Notes: generated from the letters alone by a model not told the origin. Shown: positions 1-12,456, numbered from the stretch's first letter. The stretch: DNA of 64,000 nt from Acheta domesticus (GCA_031308135.1 JAHLJT010003656.1:70946984-71010983); one strand, 5' to 3'. A program made the numbers and translations.

Positions 1-1256
1 TAAAACCATTTAATCGTTTTATATCAGTATTAAAAGATCTCACGTAATAGTAATCCCATAGAACCACAATTGCGAACTTCTCTCACGCTATGAGTATTTT
101 TTAATAAACTAATCATAGAAATATCATTTCTTTCTCCACTGGTGTCCATTTTTCCTTTTTTTTTGAGTATTTGTAAAAGAATATTAGTTACTGTCACTGA
201 TAGTGAATTGGAATTAACATTTCAAATATTTCGATATACCGGTTTTCCTGTTCTATGTTTTTCAAGAATATTCTTAAGCAGATTGTTTTACATCTACAAA
301 AACACTCAAACATGTGACATAATTTTTGTGTACGAATTATTTAATGAATCATCGTTGTGTTTTGGTTTACGTTACAACCTTCGAATCTAGTAAAGAAAAA
401 TGAATATACGTAATGTGTATGTTCATTCACAAAGGGAAAATAATAACACAAACACAAAGGAAAAATAAGTCGCAAAACATGTGACTCCAATAAAGCATCC
501 TTAATTTTGTAGAGGGAATATTTGTGTGATCATATTTTCTTTTTGTTTCGAGACAACATCAGCTCAACTACTATTTTTTATTGTCGAATTATACGAGAAA
601 AAGCGTTATTTTTTTCTGTGTATGTCGTTTTTGTTAAGTAATCAGCGCCGTAAAACCTGAAGAGACTAACACTGGGTTTGACTATTTCATTCCATAATAT
701 TAGATTATTCCACAATATTATTCAGTCTTAAATTAAACAGTTTATACATTGAAATGATTATTTGAATGATGGCAAATCTTCTTAGTCGTTCGGCACGCGT
801 ACGTGGTCCAAAAATCGTTGCAACTCCGGATAAGTGGCCTGTTCAAAGTAAATAGTGAACCACACCTGCTTAGATTGCATGAACCAACAGCAGATGTGTC
901 ATTTTGAAAATTAACAAACCTAAAAGCATATTCTGAATTCAAATAGCCAGTGTAACTCCTTGTCGCAGAAATTGGAGATGTGACCTTTTCTAATTAAGAT
1001 TAAGTTTACGTGTGACCCTTTGAAGTTCTTCACTTGATACCTTTATTTTAAGCCTCTCAGGAATGCATCCTGTGGCAAGATCACTGGCATCACTCGCAGA
1101 TCCTGCATGTTGCGCGTGCCTCAACTGAACCACGCAATGCATGCAAATCTGGCTGAGCGATGGACCTCCGCCGGTGAAAACCTCCAACCCGGAGCGGGTT
1201 GCCAGCTCCCCGATCAATACGGAATCCAATTAGAGACCGTGTATACGCCAGTGAGC
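1..1256. other. AT-rich non-coding stretch
   Basis: No ORF here looks like protein sequence and no GC-rich exon with good splice sites is visible. Around 1100-1245 a moderately GC-rich segment shares the phrase 'ggacctccgccggtgaaaac' with 3058-3085, so that part belongs to a dispersed repeat. Confidence 0.5.
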
Positions 1257-1537
1257 ACTAGTGTCAGGGGCGGATCCAGCCGAAAATTTTTTTTTGGGGG
1301 GGGGGGCGCATCGTAGATTTTGTTCAGTAATAAACATAGTTTTATTATATTGTATATTATTAATGTCCTGTAGATATGAACTATACAATATTATTGTTTG
1401 AATAATTACATAATTCGAACAATACATAAAAATTTAAATAAATTTTGTCAAAGGGAGAAAGGTAAACGAAAACTCTAGGCCTTTTGGAGAAGGGTATGGC
1501 CCCCATTCCCCCCCCTCGATCCGCCAGAGACTAGTGT
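1257..1537. mobile_element. hAT-like MITE with 8-bp target-site duplication
   Basis: The octamer actagtgt occurs at 1257-1264 and again at 1530-1537. The 265 bp between them start with caggggcggatc and end with gatccgccagag, which is an imperfect terminal inverted repeat. An 8-bp duplication with ends of the CAGNG type is the signature of the hAT superfamily. There is no transposase ORF, so this is a non-autonomous element. A G11 run near the left end and a C-rich run near the right end are internal. Confidence 0.75.
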
Positions 1538-2130
1538 AGACTGAAGACGACCCTATCTGCGCAGAAATCGTGACGATCTGCCATGATGATGAATGCTATT
1601 CAGAACCAAACAGCAGGAATTAGCGATTCATTCCAGCTTTCAACATTTATTCTCGTTTGTGTTTTCTAAAACTTAATAAAAAGTTGAAAGTACCCAATAT
1701 TTAATACTTTGAATTTGCAATTTACCTACAGTACTTTATCAAGCTCCAGTCTTTCATTTCTTCGGTACTTTTTTTAATATTCGCATAGGAGAGTGTTCGT
1801 GGTGTGAGTATGCTTTAATAATTCTGTTTAGGTCAACTTATATCGAATAATAGTCGTCCGAAACCCCAAAAAATATTATGAAAGTTACGGACACCAAATA
1901 ATTACCTCACCTAATACCATTTGCATCTAGTTCACTGTTTGTTGGCGTTCTTTACAACCGCACTGCTACGCAACACTTTCGTTGACAGTGGCGATTGTAA
2001 GCATCAGTAATAATATACAATATACATTTAACTTAGTAAGAAAGTGTTTTGATACATGTTCACCGCACCCAACCTAACGAAAAACGATCGTCACGATTTT
2101 CAGCTCTTCAAGCATTGCAGTAGTGCATCC
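1538..2130. other. Non-coding, nothing recognised
   Basis: AT-rich sequence with no convincing exon, RNA gene or repeat structure on either strand. Confidence 0.4.
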
Positions 2131-2134
2131 AGCT

Positions 2135-2350
2135 ATGATGTTGAGATCAATGTATAGGGGCCTCATCTCGAAGATTCGCGAGTTCGATTCTCGCACTGGA
2201 CATGAATGTTTTCTTGTGTTTTGTGGCTTGGTGGAGCTCATTCAATCGCCATATATCACCTTTCAACCACACTCCTTCAATTCCTGGCCGATTTGTGTGG
2301 CGCGGGGGCTATGAGAAGCTACGAGTCGCCCATAAGGCAACTAATGAACT
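2135..2350 (+). mobile_element. tRNA-derived SINE-like element (family C)
   Basis: At 2165-2200 there is a box-B-like stretch (gttcgattctcgcactgg) preceded by a degenerate tRNA-like head, followed by about 150 bp of unrelated body. The promoter resemblance is visible, but the A box is poor, so the assignment to a SINE rests on the B box and the layout only. Confidence 0.4.
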
Positions 2351-2359
2351 CTAGGGGCC

Positions 2360-3010
2360 CACGTTTTCTTCATCAATACTGATTTCCTTAAACGATGAGT
2401 GTGTTATTTTAGTTTATTGTATGTAAACATATATCACATTCACTTCCACTATTATTTATTTGCACTATTTATTGTCAGTTTTCTTATATTTGTATTTTAT
2501 GTATATTTCTATGCTTTTCTTCTACTGTGTAAAAACATGTATACGTTTATTTACAACAGGATATAAGATTTTTATTTCAGGAATTATACCGATGTTGTTC
2601 TGTACGTAGCCACAATCTATATAATGTAATGTGTACCCCTAATACACATCATTTTCATATTTATCTACCTTTATATTTATTTAAATTACATACAAATATT
2701 TTTTCTCATATTTCTAAGAACGAAATTAAAGAAATAAAAGAGAAATTAAAATAATTGCGGAGAAAAAAGTTACCGGACCTATAAAGGCTTAAAGGCTACA
2801 TAATCCAAAAGGAATACTAAATGAAACTACCAAGATGGAAAAACCTTTCCTAGATACATTTCTAAGTAAGTTCCAAAGCAATTTCTTGATTTTTCCGTTG
2901 ATTATATTTACCCTCAAAGTTGAAGCCAATTCCCTCGCTCTCGTAAACAACCGTGCCACGCCAATCACCGTAGGTGGAAATGCACCCGTTGCACCACTCC
3001 TTCACTGCGC
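2360..3010. other. AT-rich non-coding stretch
   Basis: Very AT-rich sequence with homopolymer runs. No supported gene. Confidence 0.4.
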
Positions 3011-3014
3011 GCGT

Positions 3015-3120
3015 GTTTTCGACTAAATTCGCTCAATGAATGCAAATCCTGTTGCGCTACGGACCTCCGCCGGTGAAAACACTCCTCGTTGCCAGAACAC
3101 TGCGCCACGCGGAGTCCGAA
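3015..3120 (+). repeat. Dispersed repeat, second copy of the 1110-1240 segment
   Basis: Both places carry 'atgcaaatc', then about 15 bases, then 'ggacctccgccggtgaaaac'. They lie in the same orientation about 1.9 kb apart. The element is not identified. Confidence 0.5.
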
Positions 3121-3224
3121 TACGGCGCATTGTGGCGAGCGGGTGACACGTTAAGGACAGGATCCCACATTCTCTACAAGGGACTTCACCCGATAGAAAA
3201 TGAAGAATATTTCTGTAGTCGACC

Positions 3225-3480
3225 TGGGTAGCCGTTGTGGTAAAGCGAACGCGCTCTAGGTTTCTCTGTTCGAAGGGTGTGGATTCGAATCACACCTTGG
3301 AGACATACATCAAACGGGCCACGGACCGCGCGCGTGATCTTTCCTTCCTCATCCTCGTCCTATCTAGGACCACTCTTAGAGAATCTGCATCTAGGGACAC
3401 ATTGCGTAGAGATTGTGGGTTCGAACCCTATGTAATATACGGTTGTTGTGTTGTGGAAGGGTGGGTCAGGCCCCATCACC
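3225..3480 (+). mobile_element. tRNA-derived SINE-like element (family D), possibly dimeric
   Basis: A tRNA-like head begins near 3228 with an A-box-like 'tagccgttgtggtaaagcg' and a B-box-like 'ggattcgaatcacacc'. A second B-box-like sequence 'gggttcgaaccctatg' lies about 130 bp further on. In between is the 'ggccacggaccgcgcg' segment that also occurs in the body of SINE family A, so the element may be a composite. Confidence 0.5.
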
Positions 3481-4329
3481 AATCTACCACCTTTAAAACC
3501 ACCGCCATTTATTACGCGTACCAGACCCTCTTCCAAACTGGCTGGTACTGAGGTGGGTGTACCCCCTTACTTACGCACACTTACAGTAACATGTATTGCA
3601 TTACCACACACGGATTCCTAGCGTGGGTTACAATTCCACAACTGAATCTTGTTCTACCGGGGGGATCAAGTACCCGGGGTGGGCACCTAGACGTTAGCCT
3701 TTATCCGCGACCTTCCGCACACGCATAAGTACACTGACAAGCCGGCAATCGGATCCGGCCGGCACCCAACTCTCACGGCAACCTCCCCGTACAATGCGTG
3801 TGGTAACGGGACACTCTGCCAGCTCAGAGCCACTAGCTATCCGGAGAGTACCGGAATCAACAAAATGTGCCACTCACATGCGCAGGGAGCAAGTCTCTCT
3901 TCTATGCCCAGAGTGCCGTTGCCACTGCCACGACGAAGCCAAGAGCCCAACTGGGGCCACTCGAACTAAGGATCGAGTGGCTTGGGGCCCATCCCGCCTC
4001 CCCACTGCCTATACATTTAGGCTAGCAACGAGGGTGCTGCCGGAACCAAGGCGACCTGACGGGAAATTATCAATTTTCCGCCAGACGTCTGAATGAGGAT
4101 TCCAGACCACCTCGAAGGGTCACCTTCACCCGATCCTGCCTTAAGGTCGGCCCACCAGGGACTCAACTGGTGGGTTGCTGGGTTGAACCGAACAACCAGG
4201 AGCTTAGCATCGCCTACTCTCTGCCTTCACCCTGAAGCTAATGGACGTGAATGCCGCCGTGAAACTAAGGATCCGGGGTGCCGTCCACAACTCTCCATCA
4301 GAGATCTTGCCCAACCTACACAGACAACA
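3481..4329. other. Moderately GC-rich repeat-derived stretch
   Basis: The base composition differs from the AT-rich flanks, and fragments resemble SINE family A (for example the accaggg/cccaccagg phrases near 4150). The ORFs here of 100 and 116 codons have no recognisable domain. I read this as decayed repeat, not gene. Confidence 0.35.
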
Positions 4330-4570
4330 TTCCCCCTGCGGGGGCACTACCATACATGCCGGGAAACCATCAGCTTAGAGCTTGTACCGGCTGGGCCGAT
4401 GTCCCGCTTGTGGGAGATACCTGGTTTGGGAAACATCCGCTAGCCGACGGTATGTCGGCGCCATCCAGCGAGGTAAGATCACCGCCAGCTCCCGCTACAC
4501 TACATTTATGAGACTAATGACCTTAGCAGCTTACGTGCCCGGAATCACTAACAATCAATCAATCGGAGAC
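4330..4570 (+). mobile_element. SINE family A, 3' half
   Basis: Carries the family-A body in order: the 'catgccgggaaacc' start, 'gcttagagcttgt', 'gccgacggtatgtcggcgcc', 'ccgccagctcccgc' and the end phrase 'atgaccttagcag...ggaatcactaacaatcaatc'. The same order recurs at least ten times in the window. Confidence 0.7.
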
Positions 4571-6060
4571 GTACGTTTTCGCTTCTGTGTTGGGGCAAGG
4601 TGAGGCTCTCCCAAATAGTGTGTCACCTATGAACCCTCTTCATTCCATTCCTGCCCGGCCTGGGTGGCGAAGAGGCCTGTAGCCTTTGCGACCAAACTTC
4701 TTTTAACATACTGACTGTGAACTCGAGTATCTCATAAGGCATCGGTGTTATGGCGTGGTGTGCAATCAGCTTGTTTTGGAACATTATCAATATGACTCAT
4801 GGATTGGAACCAACTTCTCTTCACTTTCGGGTGGTGATGATTGAATGCGTAGATCCTTTTCTCTGTATGTTCTAATGATTAAACTGTGTGATGGATGCCG
4901 AGGTGCAGTTTGAACTGCAGATCCCATTAACTTTGGGTCATCTGTAGAAGAGGAAGTAAGGATTATTTTAAATTGAATAAATGCGTCGAGGTATGCGAGC
5001 GTTTTGGTGTACTGAAGCTTCTTAAACAGGATAGCTCCTAATTACATATCGGAAATATTATATACTTTTGGAGCGAGCTCTGTAGCAGGAAAATTCTACA
5101 GTCTAAATACAAATTGTAATAATTATAGAAATGAAACAGTCTCTTTTTGAATTTTCACCGATCAAATTGAACCGAATGCCAGAGGCTTCACTACAGAATA
5201 TGTCACAGAATTATTACACCCAGGCCATAAACTCATCTCCCATCCATATTTGAGACATCTCCCATCACATATAAGACTCTTGCACTACAGGAACTCGAGA
5301 TCAAATGAGAAATAGTAGCAATTGAACTACATCGCGATGCAAAGATAGAAAAAATTATAATAGGAATACCATAATTGAGCATGTATGTTCACAAATGCAC
5401 ACATATACTCTCTTTTGCAAGTATTTTTTTAACAAATTGCTAAAGAAAATGCGCAAATAGAAAGTGTTTAAAATTCTGTATATGGATTGTTATTCATGAA
5501 GTTGTAGGTGATGAGGTAAAATGTATTAAGTTAGCTTAGAAACAACTTATTAACTTGATGCGGCCCAATTCGACTAGCTTTGCTTGCAAATTTTCCAAGT
5601 CGAAGACTTGGATCTGAGCGATTAAACTGAAACCTCGTGGAGTCCAGCCAATATTAACTTTTCTAAGCATTTTCACATAGAAACAGACACGATTAATTGT
5701 GAATAACGTCTCTTGCTTAACTACTTTTAAAATATTTACATTTAATTAAATACGCATGACTCATTTATCTATATGGTTTAGTTGTTTAAAAAACCTCGCT
5801 TGAGGGAATTGGTGGAAGCTGCTGGGAAAGCAATTCGAAGAGCGAGGAAGAAGAGAGAGGAGACGATAGAAGCATTACGAGCCTTCTCGTGGTCATGCAA
5901 ATGATTAAGGGAAGCGAGTGAAATTGGTCATCTTTAATTGGCAATTGCTTTACTTTGGCAACCTTTATACAAAGTACAACTTTATGAACCGCCACCCCTT
6001 GTACAAAGCATTGCAAACGTGTTCCAATTATGGCTAAGCTCTCATTTTTTTGGTCAATTT
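4571..6060. other. Non-coding, nothing recognised
   Basis: AT-rich with short ORFs only. No splice-bounded GC-rich exon and no structured RNA that I can support. Confidence 0.4.
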
Positions 6061-6064
6061 CGGT

Positions 6065-6290
6065 CCCCATTCTGGTCATTTGATTGATTGAGGTTTCTGG
6101 ACGCGTCCACTGCTATGGTTATTAATCGTGTTGTTGTAGTGCATATGTTTCATCTCGTAAGCATCTGGTGGTTTTCCTCCCCCACTGGATGTGAGATCCG
6201 CCTTCGTGGGCTTGTAAGAGTTTCCCCAGGTATCGCCCCAGCGGGTCAATCTATAAGCTCCAGACATGTGTGGAAATGAAATGCATGTAA
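6065..6290 (-). mobile_element. SINE family A, 3' part, diverged
   Basis: Reverse-strand copy. From left to right it shows the inverted end phrase near 6090-6130 (gcgtccactgctatggttatt), the inverted body with 'ggttttcctcccccactggatg', and then 'gtgtgtgtgtaacgagggag', as in the other reverse copies. Confidence 0.6.
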
Positions 6291-6339
6291 GTGTGTGTGT
6301 AACGAGGGAGAATACAACAACTTTTCTTCCTCTTCCTTG

Positions 6340-6600
6340 CCCTCTCCTTACCCCTTTCTTATCCACGCTTACACTTACATGCGCTACACTACCATACATG
6401 CCGGGAGATCAGTGGGGAGCTTAGAGCTTGTCCGGTTGGAGCTGTGCGGCAAGCCGACGGGAGGTCGGCGACGAATCTCGCCATCCAGCGGGGAAAGACT
6501 ATTGCCACTCCCCGTGACAAAACCATGTACTACACTGACGGGAGTAATGACCTTAGCAGTTGAGCGTACGGGGTCACTGATCAGCCAATGTAAAAAATAC
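6340..6600 (+). mobile_element. SINE family A, 3' half
   Basis: Good match to the family-A body, from 'ccctctccttacccctttc' through 'ccgggagatcagtggggagc' to 'aatgaccttagcagttgagc'. With the reverse copy at 6065-6290 it forms an inverted pair separated by about 50 bp. Confidence 0.7.
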
Positions 6601-6669
6601 AAATCCTCGCTCCCCTCCCCTGAGGTCTTTGAAGTGAACTCTTCCAAATGGACTGGAGATCGCACGCCC

Positions 6670-6836
6670 CTCTGGGGAAACCCTCCCCGAGCGAGCGGGG
6701 CGCCGGCGTCCAAATACGTCGCCGCGCGGGGGCCGGATCCGACTCCGCCCGCGTGGGCTTATCGGCGCGCAATTAACCGCATTCGTCGCCGGGAGAAGGC
6801 GCGGCGGCGGCGGCGACGCCGGTGGCGGTGGTGGCG

Positions 6837-6872
<36 letters not shown>

Positions 6873-7390
6873 GTGGTGGAGACGATGGTGGTGGAGACGA
6901 TGGTGGTGGAGACGATGGTGATGGAGACGATGGTGGTGGAGACGATGGTGGTGGAGACGATGGTGGTGGAGACGATGGTGGTGGAGACGATGGTGGTGGA
7001 GACGATGGTGGTGGAGACGATGGTGGTGGAGACGATGGTGTGGAGACGATGGTGTGGAGACGATGGTGGTGGAGACCGATGGTGGTGGAGACGATGGTGG
7101 TGGCGGACGATGGCGGTGGCGGCGGTTGGCGGCGGCGGCGGCGGCGGCGGCGGCGGAGGCCTGGATGCACGCGGGCGAGCGGCCGGGTGGGCGCTGCGAC
7201 GCGACGCATCGGGATTTCAGGGCGCGTCGCGTCGCGGCGGCGGCCACGCCGGCGACGCAAGGTCAAGGCGCCGGAAGTGGGCCGGGGCCCCGCGCTCCGT
7301 ATGCGTCGCGCGACGCCCCTGCTGCGACCGCCGCCGCCGTCGCTCGCTTTCACCGGGTGCGGCGCGGGTGGTGGTTCAGGGTGGAAAAGG
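6670..7390. repeat. GC-rich island with GGC triplets and a 15-bp minisatellite
   Basis: 6800-6870 is a GGC/GCC triplet run. 6875-7100 is about a dozen copies of gatggtggtggagac, ending in irregular shortened units, followed by more GGC. The flanks (6690-6790 and 7150-7370) are CpG-rich. Because the unit lacks stop codons in most frames, long ORFs appear on both strands (up to 302 codons, rich in Ser-Pro-Pro-Pro or Met-Val-Val-Glu-Thr). I see no domain and no unique sequence, so I do not call a gene; a CpG island is possible. Confidence 0.75.
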
Positions 7391-7410
7391 TGTTGGGTGT
7401 ATTGGTTGAT

Positions 7411-7846
7411 TACACAGGCACACAAAAAAAAAGTTGTCAGACCGAAGGACTTGACGCACGTTTCTCTATGTATGTCGAACAATGAATCTGAATCTGAAGG
7501 TAGAATTGCGCCACCATCAGTTTTTTGTTTTTAATCGCGAAAAAACACCGTGAAGTTTACAATTTAAATTTCCACGGTAGTTTTTCGCGATTAAAAAAAA
7601 TGGAAAAGCAATTCTGGCTTCACATTCGGGTTCAGAGCATCGATATACATAGAGAAACATGAGTTAAGCCTTTGGGTCTGACCCCCGAAACAAAAAATAC
7701 AGTATGATGGTGCTCTTGTGCGAATAAAAAAACGGAGGGTGATGTCAATTTCTGGCTTCAGATTTGGATTCAGCGCGTCGACATATATATGGAGAAACGT
7801 GTGTCACGTCTTTGGTTTCGACAACTTTTTTTTTGTGTGCCTATGT
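7411..7846. mobile_element. Fold-back (long inverted repeat) element
   Basis: The segment 7411-7505 is repeated in inverted orientation at 7749-7846, with roughly 80% match by eye, including the stretch from 'cacacaaaaaaaaagttg' to the 'gaatctgaatctgaag' end. A third, partial copy lies at 7608-7690. Inside, a separate inverted repeat pairs 7528-7552 with 7573-7597 (23 of 25 positions), around a 20-base loop. No ORF is associated. The arms could be a non-autonomous DNA transposon or a hairpin RNA source. Confidence 0.65.
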
Positions 7847-7879
7847 TATTTTGTTTCCTGTCGCGTGAAATATGGTTGT

Positions 7880-8160
7880 TAGTTCCGTAATAGGCCTGTA
7901 TGTTTTATCATGGGAGGTGTCGTTGATGATCTCCCGCTGGATAAGACCCGGTGTCGTTCTATATGTCGGTTAGCGAGATTTTCCTACCAGACATCGTCCA
8001 TTAGTGCCGGCATGGTGACTAGTTCGTGGGAGATATAAGCTCTCTAGCTAATGTCAAAAATCCTTCCAGTGTAGGGATTCGAACCCCAGGAGCTTCAAAT
8101 CAGAGGCTCTGCGGTGCCATAAGTTGATGCCCTGAACCAACTAATCCGGTGCGGTGAATG
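7880..8160 (-). mobile_element. SINE family A, diverged copy with tRNA-like head
   Basis: Read on the minus strand, the head near 8160-8050 has an A-box-like 'tagttggttcagggcatc' and a good B box 'ggggttcgaatccct', followed by 'gacattagctagagagctt'. This is the clearest tRNA-like head in the family and supports a tRNA-derived origin. Confidence 0.6.
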
Positions 8161-11100
8161 TAGAGGTGGTTCTCAGGCTAAGATTGCTTTGTTTTAAAAT
8201 TATAGTAATTACCACCAAGAGGGAAGTGGGAAAGTTTGATAAATCTACGAGTGACTTAAAAATTAAAAACAAAACCAGTACACTTCACATGAAGTACGTT
8301 AATGGGAGCATTTGATAACTTCTTTCTAATAGTTGTAATTGACTAAAGTTTGAATATTTCATTCTTACAATATAGGTCAGTATAGGAATAAAATCGTAAT
8401 TTTAAAATAAAATTAGTGAAGAAAATGTAGTTGCCACTATGAAGACATTTGTTGTCATTACACTTCGTTTTCTGTTGCAAAGTCTGCTCTAAGGGTGGCT
8501 TTTTGTTTTAAACAATTCAATTCGTTTTCAAAAATTTCAGAGAAAAACAGCAGCAATGCGCTATTTTCAAACTTAACGCCATGATAGAGAAATCTGATTT
8601 TCAAAATGTAGTTTGATATCTTCCAAGTCTTGAATAACTTCTAAGAAAACATTTTTTTATAATTGGCTAAAGAAAAGAAATGCTCGAGGTTCTACTGAAG
8701 ATACTATGCTAGTGTGTTCAAACAACCAAAAATATTAAAACCACATACTTAGTGGTATTTGCGTATTATGCATCAATACACATGAGATAATAATCAATGT
8801 GACTATTGGTATTATTTAAAATGATATAGTTTAAAAACTAATAATTTTAAAATACATCCTAAACATGTATTATAAAGTTCAAGGATTTTTAAAGAAACGG
8901 TCTGAATGATTTTAGAGAATTTGAACAAAAAGCAAGAAACCCAATTCTTAGATGATGCCGAGCAGGACACATACGTGTACTTGCTTATGAATGTAAATAT
9001 TATATTTGAAATGTTTATGCTTAGAACTTAGAAGCAATCCTTCTAGCAGAAATATTATTATCTGCCATGTATCGCAACCTTTGCAACTCGCAAAATAAAA
9101 TGCCACTTGTACCACTCGTATTATAAATAACTATTATCCCTCAGGACGTCTTGTTTTTCACCGGGAACTTAGTTTTTTTTTCAACCTTATAGATTAATAT
9201 CCCTCCATGGTACTTTGGAACGGATTTTAATGGTTAATGGATGGAATCAAAAAGATTCACTTTTAGACTCAAATAATTTTCGTCGAGAAATATAAGATAA
9301 ATAAAATAACTTCAAATACGAAATCTTATACAATAATCTGCAAGAATACATTGAAGTAACTTCAGCGCAGAGTAGATAAACTGGTTTAATTATTGAATGT
9401 TAAGTTTGTTTAAATTCTTATTTGGCACCATCTTATTGATTGGATGCCTTCACTGAACTCTGTTTTGTGCACATTTTAGTGTATCTTACAGGGCCGTTCC
9501 AAACTTATATGCACTTGCTTTGTTAGTTTTCTTTAGTAACCGATTATAGAGTAATAATTATTCCGTTCGGTGTCCAAAATTGGCAAATGTAAATTTTCTA
9601 ATTTAATTTCGTCTGAGTCAATGGGAACGATGTGATCTTTCTCAATGTCTTCCATTATTAATTCATTCAATCATTTATAGGTGATTATTATTTCTCCTCC
9701 CGGATTTTTGTAATTATTTTTGAAGTCTCCCATAAAAAGATAGCGTATTATCTCAGTTTAAAGTACTTAGTTATTTCACTAATTCTTTATTATTTTTCCT
9801 CCACTAGAACTGTTCTTAATTTTTACTTCCTCCATTATTTGTGTGCTCTGTAATCGAGCGGTATATCAATCTCGAACTTTGAAGGAAATATGTTTTAACT
9901 GTCTTTGAGCGGAATAAAAAATATAAATAGATCGTTTGAAAGTTGAGATATTCGGATAATGACTTCAATAAATAGAAATAATCAATTATTTATTCAATAT
10001 TTTTAAATTTAATGTGCTCTGGAACATACAATGGCACTGCAGTTGTGGCTCTGAGATGAAGATTGAAATACACAGAAATAAATGCGGGGAAATTAATCTG
10101 ATAAAGTATGTTATTATCATTACACGGTACCTTATATCACGAGTTTTCAGTGGTTATCGAAATATTCTTTTAAAAAAACTATAAACCTAGTGAGAAATTT
10201 CATATGAACAAAACACACATAACAATCATCACAATATATTTCTTTAAATACCGCACGTAATTCTCCGCAATTATTCGAACAAACGTTTATTAATAATTTT
10301 AAAGTTGTTTTGTTACTGCTGAGCAGCTTTTTCACAATTTGTTAATTTTACACCACCGATTTTTGTTTACCATAGTCATTTTGCAAAATGAATGATGGTA
10401 ATGTGAGTCCAGAAACGGAGCCTTTTGGAAAACAATTAAAATGTTCACGCTTTGATCAATTCACCAAATATTGGTAAAAACTTTGTTACTCGTGCGGAGG
10501 ATCTTTTGTTCAGTGACGAGCTTCAGAGATTCTCATTACAACTTCAATTTTCGATATTGAGGAATTTTTATGATAGACCATGAGAACAGAAATGTTTGTA
10601 CGATGTACGATGACGGTTAAATATAATTTTGTTCGAAGAAAGTCATTACATATATTTGTGTATATTGCTATTATGAGGGTTTGATTTCTGAGATTGCAAC
10701 GGAACGGCGTTTCAATACCTCGGGAATATTTATTAAATTATATTATAATTGTGTACTAATTTCTATTAAATTCATAATTAATTTAGAGCGCGTTAGGGGA
10801 CCTAATATTTTATAAATCAAGCACTATTATTATTGCTGTCTTGTATTATGTTATATATTACTATTAAATTATGACAATTTGTAAAGAAAACTTTCTGCGT
10901 TCATAAATTCATTTACACTCAAACTAGAACATTTCATAGAGACGTTGATATTCCATTTTCTCTCGTAATATACATTGTATGACAACAGAAATTGACCCAT
11001 GACAGATTTGTCTTGACCTGAATCAAATATGGACAGTGAGTAAGAAATTGTTTTACATGTCACTAGTCCAAGTGAAAGTCGATGTGTCGATATCGATGTA

Positions 11101-11961
11101 GGTCGATTCTTCTAAAACGAGTGAACGTGTGCGAATTACGCGTTACCGATAGCAACGGGGCAGCTCCTAATGCGCTCGTAACTGTAACTGTCACGTGCGA
11201 CACCAAAGCTTCTCCCGAAAAGGATCCGAATTCCTACGTTTCCCGGTGCAACGGTATGCTTGGTTCATCTGAACAGTAACTCGGTATCTAGAATGCAGAC
11301 GTGATATTAAATCATGTGGAAGAAAAGAGAGAAGATTTAAATAGAATACGTTATCAGAGTACAATGAAATTATGAATTTGTGTTTGAAAGGAGTGAGTTT
11401 GAATGAAATGTGTTAAAAATATATTTTTCTGTTGCGCAAATGCACTTTTTCGTAATAAAAAGTGTAAAATATAAGATTTTTTGGAATTGTGTGAAATGGT
11501 TCGTCATTTTTTTTACCTCGCGGATTCGGGTATTATTGTAATGATTTACTTGTTAATGTTTTGTGCTAATTATCACATCTCTAGTAAATTGTCATCGATT
11601 ATTTTATTCATTGAAAAATATAAATTGAATTTATGAAGTTTTTATTATAATTTTCTGTTTTGACCGTGAAATATACATTTTTATTGAATACAGGAAATTG
11701 GCGGCGTATATACAAATAAATATATTTTAGTGGCAAAAATATTATTTAAAATACGATGATGTTTTATTTGTAACTTGTATTTTGCGTTAATTACTACATA
11801 GCAGAGTAATTTTCAAATTATTGATCTAATTGAGATAAATTCTATTTTGACTTACCGTTTTCGGATCCATCTTAGAAAGTCCATCTAGACACCATTTTGT
11901 TTGGTAGGTAATAGAAATAATACAGAAGATAAAAATCTTAATAAATAGAAATACTGTCTGG
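8161..11961. other. AT-rich intergenic DNA downstream of the Osiris gene
   Basis: About 3.8 kb with no supported exon, RNA gene or structured repeat. ORFs are under 100 codons and compositionally random. Confidence 0.5.
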
Positions 11962-11967
11962 TTTATT
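11962..11967 (-). terminator. Candidate polyadenylation signal of the Osiris gene
   Basis: AATAAA on the minus strand, about 350 bases after the Osiris stop codon. A second AATAAA lies at 11763-11768. The choice between them is inference. Confidence 0.4.
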
Positions 11968-12312
11968 TTTCAAAAATAAATAACATGATACAAATAATTT
12001 ACACAATCTCAACGCAGGAATGATGAAATATACTTCAAAAGAATTGTTATCAGGGATATAAAAATACCATTTTTTTACATTTAAGTACCTGGAAAAAATA
12101 CTTCCTTTACAAGACTGAGGTTGCATAATGACATGGACGTCACCACTCGGTAACAATATTTTTGTGATCAAAGGGGTACATCGTCAAGGTACACCAGCAT
12201 TTCTGGTGCTACCTAAGACTTGCATGGACCGCAGCGTAAATTAGGTCCTCCTGCGCTGTGATCGGGAACCTGAGATGGATGAAAAGGACGAGATGGGAAT
12301 GACATGGAGCGT

Positions 12313-12456
12313 TCACTGTTGGGCGTAGGCGCTGTACGCCATCTGCTGGGCGTCAGGCAACGCCCGTCCGTAGCCATGGTGATCGTAGGGCATAGCCACC
12401 GGATGCTCCACCACTTGTGGAGGATGCGGGTAGTGAATCACCTCGTAGTTTACCAC
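12313..12456 (-). CDS. Osiris exon 5: C-terminal tail
   Basis: Forty-seven codons and a TGA. It begins [13 protein letters not shown] after the strong acceptor tctgttttcctccag|GTG and ends [11 protein letters not shown]. The His/Tyr-rich tail with a YEV-type start and a final AYSAY motif is typical of Osiris C-termini. Joined to exon 4 it reads KPKVVNYEV without a break in frame. Confidence 0.9.
   Translation of the reverse strand: MVNYEVIHYPHPPQVVEHPVAMPYDHHGYGRALPDAQQMAYSAYAQQ

Noticed and set aside
3794..4443. Overlapping ORFs of 100 and 116 codons
   Set aside because: The sequence is repeat-derived with fragments of SINE family A; no domain and no splice-bounded structure.
6574..7482. 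302-codon minus-strand ORF rich in Ser-Pro-Pro
   Set aside because: It is a direct translation of the 15-bp minisatellite and GGC runs. Other frames on both strands are also open, and there is no unique domain or splice context.
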